A DNA stretch of 64,000 nt from UBA11346 sp038203025 (GTDB taxonomy: Bacteria; Planctomycetota; UBA11346), in NCBI GenBank assembly GCA_038203025.1, contig JBBREK010000001.1:1-64000 (forward strand), read 5' to 3'. Positions 50,219 to 58,224 of the stretch are shown in pieces (positions within the stretch are counted from its first letter, which is position 1; each line of letters begins with the position of its first letter). The notes under the pieces were generated by a model. That model was not told the DNA's origin. It ran no database searches and was given only the letters and a program-made list of their open reading frames with translations. The translations under genes were made by a program, and so were the position numbers.

Positions 50219-53200
50219 AATCCGATAGCCCGTTACGGCGCCCGTCTGATCCGCAATCACGACCACCCCCGGCAGCAGCAGCGGCGGGGTGATGGCTGGG
50301 GCGCCATGGGCGATGCGACGCACAGTCTGGCCGTCAGCGAGGCGGATGACGGTGATGCCACCGGTGTCGTCGGCGATGGCCACCAGGCCGCCACCGAGGC
50401 CGACCTGCAGCGGCTTGCCTAGGATTTTGCTCCGCCAGCGCGGCTTCACCGGGTCAGTTGCCCAGGTGGCGATGTCGACGGCGCGGTCGGCACGGGCCAG
50501 GACCACGGTGTCGCCACTAGCGGCAGGTACGGCTGGACCGGCCTCGGTCAGCCAGGGGTGCGGCTGCAGGACGGCGCCGGATTTGCCCAACTGGATCAGA
50601 TCGACGCCGGCGACGGTGGCGACCAGCAACCGTCCACCTGGCAGTTCGGCCCAGGGGCCGGTGCGCGCTGCCTTCAGCGACAGGCGTTCGGATTCGCTGC
50701 CGTCCTCCTCAATCACGCGCACGGTCAGGTCGTCGATGACGACCAGTTTGTCGTCGCTGCGGCGCAGCAGCGGCTGGGCGGTGCCGGCGACGCCGGGCAG
50801 CCGCCAGATTTCGCGGGCGCCATCACGGGCGATGACCGCGCGGCCACCGGGGGCGTCCTCGATCGATACGGTGAGGCGTCCACCGGCTCGGTAGACCAGT
50901 TCGATGTCGAGCAGGGCGAGCGGCGCGCCGGCCAGGCGACGCACTGGCACGGCACGGTCGAGCGTGGGCAGGATCTGGCGCTGTTCGCCGTCGGTGGTGG
51001 CGAAGGTCCAGCCGCCTTCGACCGCGAGCCACCATGGGACCAGGGTCGTACCCGGCAGGGTCAGCGGCCGGATCGCCCCCGAGGCGGTGTCGATGGCGGT
51101 GGCGCCGTCGGCAGACAGCACCACCACCGCGGACGCGGCCGGGTGCAGACGGATCCACGCCGGTCGCGTCGCCGGGGCCGGCAGGCGCCACACCGGGGCG
51201 GGGCCGAGCGTCACGTCGAGCACGCGCTCGGCGGGATCGCTGGCCGCGGTCACGACGATGCGGCGGGTGGCGTAGCCCGGGGTGCCGACCTCAAGCTGGA
51301 TATCTGCCGTCGCCGAACGGCAGAACCGCCCATCCTTCCCCACCAGCTCGACGTCGTTGGCCACCAGGCGCATGGTCGGCAGCGCCGTGCCGGTGTCGGC
51401 GTCGGTGGCGCGCACCCGTCCCGGCAGGGGCAGCCCGGCGATCAGGCTGCTGGTACGTGGATGGTCGGCGGAGAAGCGCGCCGCCAGGTCGAGGGCATCT
51501 CCGTGACGGCCCTGTCCGCGCGCGGTGTCGATGGCCGAGCGCGCGGTGGCGGCCTGCGCCAGCCGGCTCTGGGCATCGGCAAGAATCGCCGCCGCCTGTG
51601 CATCGGCAACCAGCGGCCTGGCCGCGGCTACGACCTGGTCGAGGGGTGTGGCGGCATCGGCGGCCAGCCGGGACAGCTCGGCGAGAGCGGTGGGGCTGGC
51701 GGTGGATTGGGTCTTGGTTGGCGGTGGCCTGGAACTGCGCGGCGGCGCGGGCTCATCGGCTTGACGTTCTGCCGAAGCTGCAGCGGCTGCAGCGGCGGGC
51801 ACCTCGTAGCCGCGCCGGAACAGTATCCGGTACCACATCCAGCCGCCCTGATTGGCGGCGGCGAACTCGCGCAGCCGGTGGCTGCGATCGGCCGGGTCGG
51901 CGAGGCTCTCCAGGCGGGTGCGTTCGCGTTCGGCTAGCAGGTTGTGGACCACCGGTGGCCAGATCCACAGGTTGACGCCAAGCAACGCGGCGCTGATCGC
52001 GCCGATGAGCAGGCCGCGCAGCCGCCGCCGCGAGCGGGCCCGGTGCGCCGCATCCTGGGCCAGGTTGGCGAGCCGACGGCTCTCGCCGGTATCGCGAGCC
52101 AGTTGCGAGGCGCGCTTCCACTCGCCGGCGGCGACCTCCCAGCTGCCCGAGGCGGCGAGGCGTTCGGCGCCGGCGGCGATCGCCGCCACCTCGGCCTTCA
52201 GACCACGTTCGCGGGCGCGATCGATGGCGCCGGCTGACAGCGCGCTGGAGCTGGTGCCGCCCTTGCGCTCGCCGGGCAATGGTGTGGCCATGCCGGGGAA
52301 GGGGGTGGCGAGGGTCGGCGGAGGCACCACCTGCGAACCGCTGGCGGTCGACAGCGGTGTGCGCGGACTGCGCGACCCGATGGCTGGGGCCTGGGCGGTG
52401 CGCGACCCGATGGCCGGGGCTGGTCCGGTCCGCGATCCGATGGCTGGGGCCGGTCCGGTGCGTGACCCGACGGCGGGGGTGGGGCCGGCGTGCGGCGGCG
52501 ACACTACTACGGCATCGATCGGGCGCAGCCAGTCGGGGATGACCGGTGGTGCGCCCGGGTCCGGCGAGGCGGTGGGCGCCGGCACGGTGCGCTGCCGTCC
52601 AGATGGCTTGGCCCCGGGGATGGGGGCGCCGGCGCCGCTGGGCAGGTCCGAGGTCGGGGCGGCGCGCTTGCCCGAGCTGCCCTGGCCGGTGGCATGCTGC
52701 ACCAGGGCGCGGATCGGACCGTTGGTCTTGCGCAGCACCGAGGCGGTGCCGGTGAGCGCCACAAGCAGCTTCTCGGCATCATCGATCAACTCGCGCAGTT
52801 CGAAGCAGCGGTCGTCGGGTTTCTTCGCCATCATCCGGCGGACCAGCGACTCGACCCGCGGGTCGAGGTCGGCGCGGTATGTGCGCAGGCTCGGCACCGG
52901 ATCGACCTTGTGCTTGAGCATGATGCTGAACGGGGTTTCGCCGTCGAACGGCAGGTGCCCGGTGAGCATGAGGAACGCGGTGCAGCCGAGGTTGTAGACG
53001 TCGCTGCGCGTGTCGACCTCGACGCCGTCGCACTGCTCTGGGCTCATGAACGCCGGGGTGCCGACGCGCACCCCGACCGAGGTCACCTCGGAGTCGCCGG
53101 CGCTGCCCTTGGCCAAGCCGAAGTCCGAGACCTTGCAAAGACCGCTGATCGCGACCATCAGGTTGTCGGGCTTGATGTCGCGATGGATCACGCCCTTCTC

Positions 53201-54049
53201 GGTCGCCTGTTCGAGGCCGAGCAGAGCCTGGCGGAGGATGTCGAGGGTCTCGATCTGCGACAGCGTCGGCTGGCGCCGCAGCACCTCGCCGAGGTCCCAG
53301 CCGTCGACGTACTCGATCACCATGAAGTAGACGCCGAGCTGGGGATCGTCACCGAAATCGTAGATCTGCAGGATGTTGGCGTGATTGATGCGCGCCAGGC
53401 TCTTGGCCTCGCGCTCGAAGCGCTGGATGAAGTTGCGATTGCGCGCCAGCTCGGGCGGCAGGACCTTGATTGCGACGCTGCGGTCGAGCGACAGCTGGCG
53501 GGCGTGGTAGACCGCGCCCATGCCGCCCTCGCCGAGTTTGCGGTCGATCTGGCAGCCGCGCAGGACGCGGCCGATCAGGCGGTCGCCGCCGCCCGCGCCG
53601 CCAGGGGTCAGGCGGCCAGTGGAGCGTTGGAAGCTGGTGCCGCAGGCCGGGCAGTTCTGCTCGTCGGCGCCGGGCGACCCGACGAAGCCGTGTCCGCACA
53701 CCGGGCAGCTGGCCTTCTCGCCATGCAGGTTGTCGGTCGACGGGCGGAAGGCGAGTTCGCTGACCGGCAGGGGGCTGCGCCCGTCGCGGGCCGATTCCTG
53801 TTCCAGCCGGTCGAAGGGCAGGTTGCCGGGCGTGGACGACCTCGCCGCCGGCTTCGGCCTGGGCGGGGCGCGCCGCTGGGTCAGCGGAGCGGGCGGCACG
53901 GCGCCGTCCTCGACCGGCAGGTATTCATCGCTGCTCTGCCCTGGCATCCAGTGGTGGTTGCAGCTTTCGCAGATGACCGTTGTGCCGGCCTCGATCGGCC
54001 CGGGATGGGCCGACCGGCAACGTGGGCAACGATGGACGGAGACGGTCAT
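50180..54049 (-). CDS. Membrane Ser/Thr kinase with two zinc ribbons and a large C-terminal beta domain
   Basis: 1,289 residues. Two zinc ribbons (C8/C11/C27/C30 and C115/C118/C133/C136) precede the kinase domain at ~165-430: GEGGMGAVYHA, VAIKVLPPE, GVIHRDIKPDN (~289), SDFGLAK (~308), TPAFMSPEQ. A Pro/Ala linker holds a tenfold-residue repeat (PAIGSRTGPA, about four times, near 520-557). One membrane helix (LRGLLIGAISAALLGVNLWI, ~675-692) is followed by a coiled region and a C-terminal beta-propeller-like sensor (~950-1270). The stop and last residues come from a palindromic element. The start overlaps the upstream kinase by 4 nt. Confidence 0.88.
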   Translation of the reverse strand: MTVSVHRCPRCRSAHPGPIEAGTTVICESCNHHWMPGQSSDEYLPVEDGAVPPAPLTQRRAPPRPKPAARSSTPGNLPFDRLEQESARDGRSPLPVSELAFRPSTDNLHGEKASCPVCGHGFVGSPGADEQNCPACGTSFQRSTGRLTPGGAGGGDRLIGRVLRGCQIDRKLGEGGMGAVYHARQLSLDRSVAIKVLPPELARNRNFIQRFEREAKSLARINHANILQIYDFGDDPQLGVYFMVIEYVDGWDLGEVLRRQPTLSQIETLDILRQALLGLEQATEKGVIHRDIKPDNLMVAISGLCKVSDFGLAKGSAGDSEVTSVGVRVGTPAFMSPEQCDGVEVDTRSDVYNLGCTAFLMLTGHLPFDGETPFSIMLKHKVDPVPSLRTYRADLDPRVESLVRRMMAKKPDDRCFELRELIDDAEKLLVALTGTASVLRKTNGPIRALVQHATGQGSSGKRAAPTSDLPSGAGAPIPGAKPSGRQRTVPAPTASPDPGAPPVIPDWLRPIDAVVVSPPHAGPTPAVGSRTGPAPAIGSRTGPAPAIGSRTAQAPAIGSRSPRTPLSTASGSQVVPPPTLATPFPGMATPLPGERKGGTSSSALSAGAIDRARERGLKAEVAAIAAGAERLAASGSWEVAAGEWKRASQLARDTGESRRLANLAQDAAHRARSRRRLRGLLIGAISAALLGVNLWIWPPVVHNLLAERERTRLESLADPADRSHRLREFAAANQGGWMWYRILFRRGYEVPAAAAAAASAERQADEPAPPRSSRPPPTKTQSTASPTALAELSRLAADAATPLDQVVAAARPLVADAQAAAILADAQSRLAQAATARSAIDTARGQGRHGDALDLAARFSADHPRTSSLIAGLPLPGRVRATDADTGTALPTMRLVANDVELVGKDGRFCRSATADIQLEVGTPGYATRRIVVTAASDPAERVLDVTLGPAPVWRLPAPATRPAWIRLHPAASAVVVLSADGATAIDTASGAIRPLTLPGTTLVPWWLAVEGGWTFATTDGEQRQILPTLDRAVPVRRLAGAPLALLDIELVYRAGGRLTVSIEDAPGGRAVIARDGAREIWRLPGVAGTAQPLLRRSDDKLVVIDDLTVRVIEEDGSESERLSLKAARTGPWAELPGGRLLVATVAGVDLIQLGKSGAVLQPHPWLTEAGPAVPAASGDTVVLARADRAVDIATWATDPVKPRWRSKILGKPLQVGLGGGLVAIADDTGGITVIRLADGQTVRRIAHGAPAITPPLLLPGVVVIADQTGAVTGYRIGGPSPPGPPPGP

Positions 54050-56154
54050 GGGCTGCCCCCCGTCTCTGGCGTGGATACGGGGATGGAGACGGGCACGGTG
54101 TCGGGCTTCGTTGCGTCGTCGTCCACGGGAGCGGTTGGCGCGGTGATCGGCAGGGCCGGCTGCTCGCCCGGGGCGGTTGGCGTCACCAGGGCGACTCGGG
54201 TTGCGGTCCGTCCAAACCAGCCCTGGCGCACGGCCACTACGGCAAGCACGGCGGCAGCGATGACCAGCAGGCCGAGGATGATCTGCCAGGCCCGCCGGCG
54301 CCAGGCGAGGCGCTGGCGGAGGCTGGCGATGTCGCGTTCCAGTTGCACGTCGCTGACCGACGAACTGGTGGTCGACGCGGCACTGTCGCGATGCATCTCG
54401 CGGCCTTGTTCCAGCAGGGTCAGCGCCCCACGCAGGTCGCCGCGGCCGACCGCGGCGCTGGATTTGCCGCGCAGTTCAGCGATGCGCGCATCATGCTCCT
54501 GCTTGCGCGCCTCGCGCTCCTTGCTGCGCAGCACCGAGCGGGCGCGCTTGTCCTGCTCGCGGTCGGCCAGGCGTGCCCACAGCACCGCCGCCTCGCCGTA
54601 GCGGCGGGTCTCGAACAGGCGCTGCGCCTCGATCTCCTGCTGCTGCATGGTGGCAGCGTCATTGCCCTCACGCAGGACGTGGCCGCAGCGGCCGCACACC
54701 GAAGCGTCCTGCCGATTGAGGTTGCCGCACATCGGGCAGGTCTGGGAGTCAGGGGCGCGCCGCGGTGCGCGATCCTGGCGGTCCGAACCGGCACCATGGC
54801 GCTCTGAGCCATGCCCACGCACCGATTCGGTGCCGGGGGCCGAGCGGCCGCTCAACCCGGTCCGCGACTGGGGCGGAGCATCGGCTGGTGTCGGCGCCAC
54901 CGTGACGGGGGCGACGGCCTGCGGTTCGGCAGGCGGCGGCGACTGCACTGGCGGCGGCAGCGGCACCAGCGCTGGCAGGTCGATGGTGGGGCGTGGCCGG
55001 TTCTCGGGATCGCCGCGGCCGAACACGCCCATCTGCACGCCGACGTCGATCCACGCCTGGCGGCAGGCCTCGGCGTCCGCGTAGCGGTCCTCGGCCTTTT
55101 TGGCCAGCATGCGCATGACCACGGCCGAGAGTGTCGGCGGGATGCCCGGCACCACCTCGTGCGGTTGCGGCGGCGTGTGTTCGCGCTGCTTGGTCATCAC
55201 CTCGAAGGAGGAGTTGCCGATGAACGGCTTCTGCCCGGTCAGGGCGAACCACGCCGTCACGCCGAAGGCGTAGAGGTCGGAACGCACGTCCAGCTTCTGC
55301 CCCATGCACTGTTCGGGACTCATGTAGGCCGGCGTGCCCATGGCCAGACCGACCGCGGTGAGGTCGGTGTTGTCATCCTTGCGCGAGACATCCTTGGCCA
55401 GGCCGAAGTCGGCGATCTTGGCGACGTTGTCCTTGGTGATGAGGATGTTGTCCGGCTTGATGTCGCGGTGGACGATGCCTTGCGAGCCGACGTGGCTGAG
55501 GCCGGCCAGGCACTGCACGATCAGGGGCACCACCTCAGCGGCCGGTAGGATCAGCCGGTCGGAGATCAGCTTGGCCAGCGAGTTGCCGTCGACGAACTCA
55601 TTGACCATGAAGCGCAGGCCGTCGATCTGGCCGAAGTCGTACACCCCGACGATGTTGGGATGGGTGATGCGGGCGATCGCCTTGGCTTCGCGCTCGAAGC
55701 GCTTGATGAACTCATCGTTGTCGTACAGCGCCTTGGACAGGATCTTGATCGCGACCACGCGGTCGAGGCTGACCTGGCGGGCCTTGTAGACCTCGCCCAT
55801 GCCACCCTGGCCGATCTTAGCCACCAGTTCGTAGCCGCCGAACATGCGCCCGGCCGCCAGCCGGGTGGACGGCTGCTCGCTCGGTGCTTCCGGCGGCGGG
55901 GCGGGGACGGCCGGCGCCGGTTCCGGGGCTGGGGGTGGGCCGTCCGGCATGCTGACTGCTGCAGACAGGTCGGGGCCGCCCTGGGCGAACTCGACGTCGA
56001 CATCACTGGTAGTCGGCTGACCCGGAGGGGTCAAGCCATGCACCTCGGGTAGCGTCAGGCGCGAGCCGGGCTGGTCCTTCCCCGCGTCCAGCCCGGTAAC
56101 GTCGGGCAGGCTGGGCAGGGGCGGCGCAGGATCAGATTCGTTGTCAGCTGCCAT
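54046..56154 (-). CDS. Membrane Ser/Thr protein kinase with internal zinc ribbon
   Basis: 702 residues. A Pro/Ala-rich N-terminus, then a full kinase domain (~107-370): GQGGMGEVYKA, VAIKILSK, GIVHRDIKPDNILI (~228), ADFGLAK, TPAYMSPEQ. A Pro-rich linker leads to a zinc ribbon (CPMCGNLNRQDASVCGRCGH, ~474-492), a charged helical region and one membrane helix (WQIILGLLVIAAAVLAVVAV, ~622-645), with a short C-terminal tail outside. It is the first gene of a two-kinase unit; the ATGA overlap with the next kinase suggests they act together, perhaps by cross-phosphorylation (inference). Confidence 0.88.
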   Translation of the reverse strand: MAADNESDPAPPLPSLPDVTGLDAGKDQPGSRLTLPEVHGLTPPGQPTTSDVDVEFAQGGPDLSAAVSMPDGPPPAPEPAPAVPAPPPEAPSEQPSTRLAAGRMFGGYELVAKIGQGGMGEVYKARQVSLDRVVAIKILSKALYDNDEFIKRFEREAKAIARITHPNIVGVYDFGQIDGLRFMVNEFVDGNSLAKLISDRLILPAAEVVPLIVQCLAGLSHVGSQGIVHRDIKPDNILITKDNVAKIADFGLAKDVSRKDDNTDLTAVGLAMGTPAYMSPEQCMGQKLDVRSDLYAFGVTAWFALTGQKPFIGNSSFEVMTKQREHTPPQPHEVVPGIPPTLSAVVMRMLAKKAEDRYADAEACRQAWIDVGVQMGVFGRGDPENRPRPTIDLPALVPLPPPVQSPPPAEPQAVAPVTVAPTPADAPPQSRTGLSGRSAPGTESVRGHGSERHGAGSDRQDRAPRRAPDSQTCPMCGNLNRQDASVCGRCGHVLREGNDAATMQQQEIEAQRLFETRRYGEAAVLWARLADREQDKRARSVLRSKEREARKQEHDARIAELRGKSSAAVGRGDLRGALTLLEQGREMHRDSAASTTSSSVSDVQLERDIASLRQRLAWRRRAWQIILGLLVIAAAVLAVVAVRQGWFGRTATRVALVTPTAPGEQPALPITAPTAPVDDDATKPDTVPVSIPVSTPETGGSP

Positions 56155-56411
56155 GCAGGACCGGTCGTTCCCTGTTGTAGGCTCCGTCACCGGCCTGCAC
56201 AAGCCCGCGGGGTGAGCCGCCCGGGAGGTGGGTTGGACGCAAGGGGATGCTGGCTGGTTGCTTGGACACGGCCTCGTTTATGGGTTTGTTTAGGCCCACC
56301 GGCCTGGAATGCGGATTCCGGCCGATCGGGATCCGACCTAGGCCAACCCGCCTGCCACACCTTCTGCGTCCTTCTGTTGCAGACCTGGCCTTCTGATATG
56401 GACTCCTGCGC

Positions 56412-57305
56412 GTGCCAGCGCTCATCGATCTCGTCGGCAATACGCCGCTCATGGACCTCTCCCCGTTCGCCGGTCGGCCTGGCGTCCGCCTGCTCGCCAA
56501 GTGCGAGGGCAACAATCCGGCCTCGTCGGTGAAGGACCGGGCCGCCAAGGGCATGATCCTCGGCGCCCAGGCGCGTGGCGAGTTGCGCCGCGGTATGCGC
56601 CTGGTCGAGGCGACCAGCGGCAACACCGGCATCGCCCTGGCGATGATCGCGCGCTCGCTGGGCATCGAGATGCATCTGGTCATGCCCGATACGCTGACCA
56701 TCGAGCGCACCCAGACCATGCGCGCCTTTGGCGCCACCGTCCATCTTCTCGACGGCGGCATGGAGGCGGCACGTGACCGCGCCCTGGCGATGGTCGCCGA
56801 GACGGCTGGCCGGCCCGACGCCTTCCTCATGCTCAACCAGTTCGACAATCCGGATAACGCCAAAGCACACGAAGAGACCACCGGCCCGGAGATCTGGCGT
56901 GACACCGCCGGCGAGGTGACGCACTTCGTTTCGGCGATGGGCACCACCGGCACGATCATGGGCGTGTCCAGGGCGCTGAAGGCGCGCAGCCCAGCGGTGC
57001 GCATCGTCGGCTGCCAGCCGGCCGAGGGCAGCCAGATCCCCGGCATCCGCCGCTGGCCCGCGGCGTATCTGCCGAAGATCTTCGACCGTTCGCGGGTCGA
57101 CCAGGTGGTCGACGTGCAGGCGCGCGACGCCGAGGATACCGCCCGCCGCCTGGCCCGCGAGGCGGGCCTGTTCACCGGCCCGTCGGCCGGCGGCGCCTGC
57201 TGGGCGGCGCTGCAGCTCGCGCAGCGGCTGGACCAGGGCTGCATCGTCTTCATCGCCTGCGACCGCGGCGACCGCTACCTCAGTAGCGACTTGTTCCGCG
57301 CCTAG
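56412..57305 (+). CDS. cysM: Cysteine synthase (CysM/CysK type)
   Basis: 297-residue PLP enzyme of the beta family making cysteine from O-acetylserine and sulfide (or thiosulfate for CysM). The start is GTG at 56412. LVGNTPLMDLS and GNNPASSVKDRAAKGMI give the PLP Lys (K41); TSGNTGIALAMI is the substrate loop. The short form without a C-terminal domain and the VSAMGTTGTIMGVSRALK and TGPSAGGACWAAL motifs fit CysM. The 257-bp gap upstream holds no gene. The stop overlaps the convergent AraC stop in the word CTAG. Confidence 0.85.
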   Translation: MPALIDLVGNTPLMDLSPFAGRPGVRLLAKCEGNNPASSVKDRAAKGMILGAQARGELRRGMRLVEATSGNTGIALAMIARSLGIEMHLVMPDTLTIERTQTMRAFGATVHLLDGGMEAARDRALAMVAETAGRPDAFLMLNQFDNPDNAKAHEETTGPEIWRDTAGEVTHFVSAMGTTGTIMGVSRALKARSPAVRIVGCQPAEGSQIPGIRRWPAAYLPKIFDRSRVDQVVDVQARDAEDTARRLAREAGLFTGPSAGGACWAALQLAQRLDQGCIVFIACDRGDRYLSSDLFRA

Positions 57306-58177
57306 CCGGCGCGCAGGGCGCGCAGCTGCAGCGGGCAGCGGCCGAAGTGCCGGCGCACCACCCGCGAGAAGTGTAGCGCATCGGCGTAGCCGCAGCGCAG
57401 CGCCGCCACCGCCACCGGCAGGGCGGTGGCGGTAAGCAGCTGGTGCGCCTCGCCCATGCGCCGGTCGAGGGCGTAGGCCGACGGGGTACGGCCGATGGCG
57501 GCGGTGAAGCAGGCGTGGAGATGCGTCGGCGAGCGGCCGGCCGCGCGGGCGGTCTCGGCCAGCGATGGCATACGCAGGTAGTGGCGGTCGAGGAAGGCGA
57601 GGGCGGCGGCCACCGGGCTGTCGTGTGGCGGCGGGGCCAGACCAGGCCCGGCGGCGTCGTGCATCGCCGCGACTACGCCGAGCAGCGCTCCTTCGAGGGC
57701 CAGCGCCGCCGTCGGTTGCGTCGCCAGTCCTGCCGTACCGCAGCGGCAGGCGCGGTGCAGGGCCTGGCTCCATGGGGCCGCCTCGGCGGGCGCGAACTCG
57801 AGCACACGGTTGAGGCGGCCGAGGTGCAGGTCGTCGGTGAACGAACCGAGGTTGAAGTCGGCGTGCAGGTGGACGAAGCCGGTGGTGCGCCGCTGCACCT
57901 GGCGATGTCCGGGAATGGCGTAGAGCCGGCCCGGCCGCAAATGCTGCCAGCGGCCATCGACGGCGATCGACGCCTCGCCGGCGAGGATCTCGTAGAAGCT
58001 GTGTCCCAGGTTGCGGTATGGGCCCATCGTCGTCCATGTCGCCTGGGCCTCGTGGCGTCCCAGGCCGCGCACCAGCAAGGCCACAGTGGCGAGCGGCGCA
58101 GGGCGTCCATCGGCTGCGGTGACGGCCAGCATGACCAGATGATCATCCATGGCGTCAGGATGGAAGTGTATGTTCAT
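57302..58177 (-). CDS. AraC-family regulator of the adjacent glycosidase
   Basis: About 291 residues from the ATG at 58177; an upstream in-frame start at 58222 would abut the divergent gene. The N-terminal cupin-type sensor includes GHSFYEILAGEASIAVDGRW and QRRTTGFVHLHADFNLG. The HTH pair is SLAETARAAGRSPTHLHACF and VAALRCGYADALHFSRVVRR, ending HFGRCPLQLR. It is divergent from the rhamnosidase-like gene, the usual arrangement for a sugar-responsive regulator. The stop shares CTAG with convergent cysM. Confidence 0.83.
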   Translation of the reverse strand: MNIHFHPDAMDDHLVMLAVTAADGRPAPLATVALLVRGLGRHEAQATWTTMGPYRNLGHSFYEILAGEASIAVDGRWQHLRPGRLYAIPGHRQVQRRTTGFVHLHADFNLGSFTDDLHLGRLNRVLEFAPAEAAPWSQALHRACRCGTAGLATQPTAALALEGALLGVVAAMHDAAGPGLAPPPHDSPVAAALAFLDRHYLRMPSLAETARAAGRSPTHLHACFTAAIGRTPSAYALDRRMGEAHQLLTATALPVAVAALRCGYADALHFSRVVRRHFGRCPLQLRALRAG

Positions 58178-58191
58178 ATCGCTGAATTGCT

Positions 58192-58224
58192 GGATGATGT
58201 GGTCTGGACATCTGGAGATCATCC
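58192..58224. promoter_or_regulatory. Inverted repeat/operator and RBS before the GH106-like gene
   Basis: GGATGAT (58192-58198) and ATCATCC (58218-58224) form a perfect 7-bp inverted repeat with GATGT/ACATC nested inside. It is a plausible AraC site overlapping the ribosome-binding site (GGAG at 58214-58217). Confidence 0.4.
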
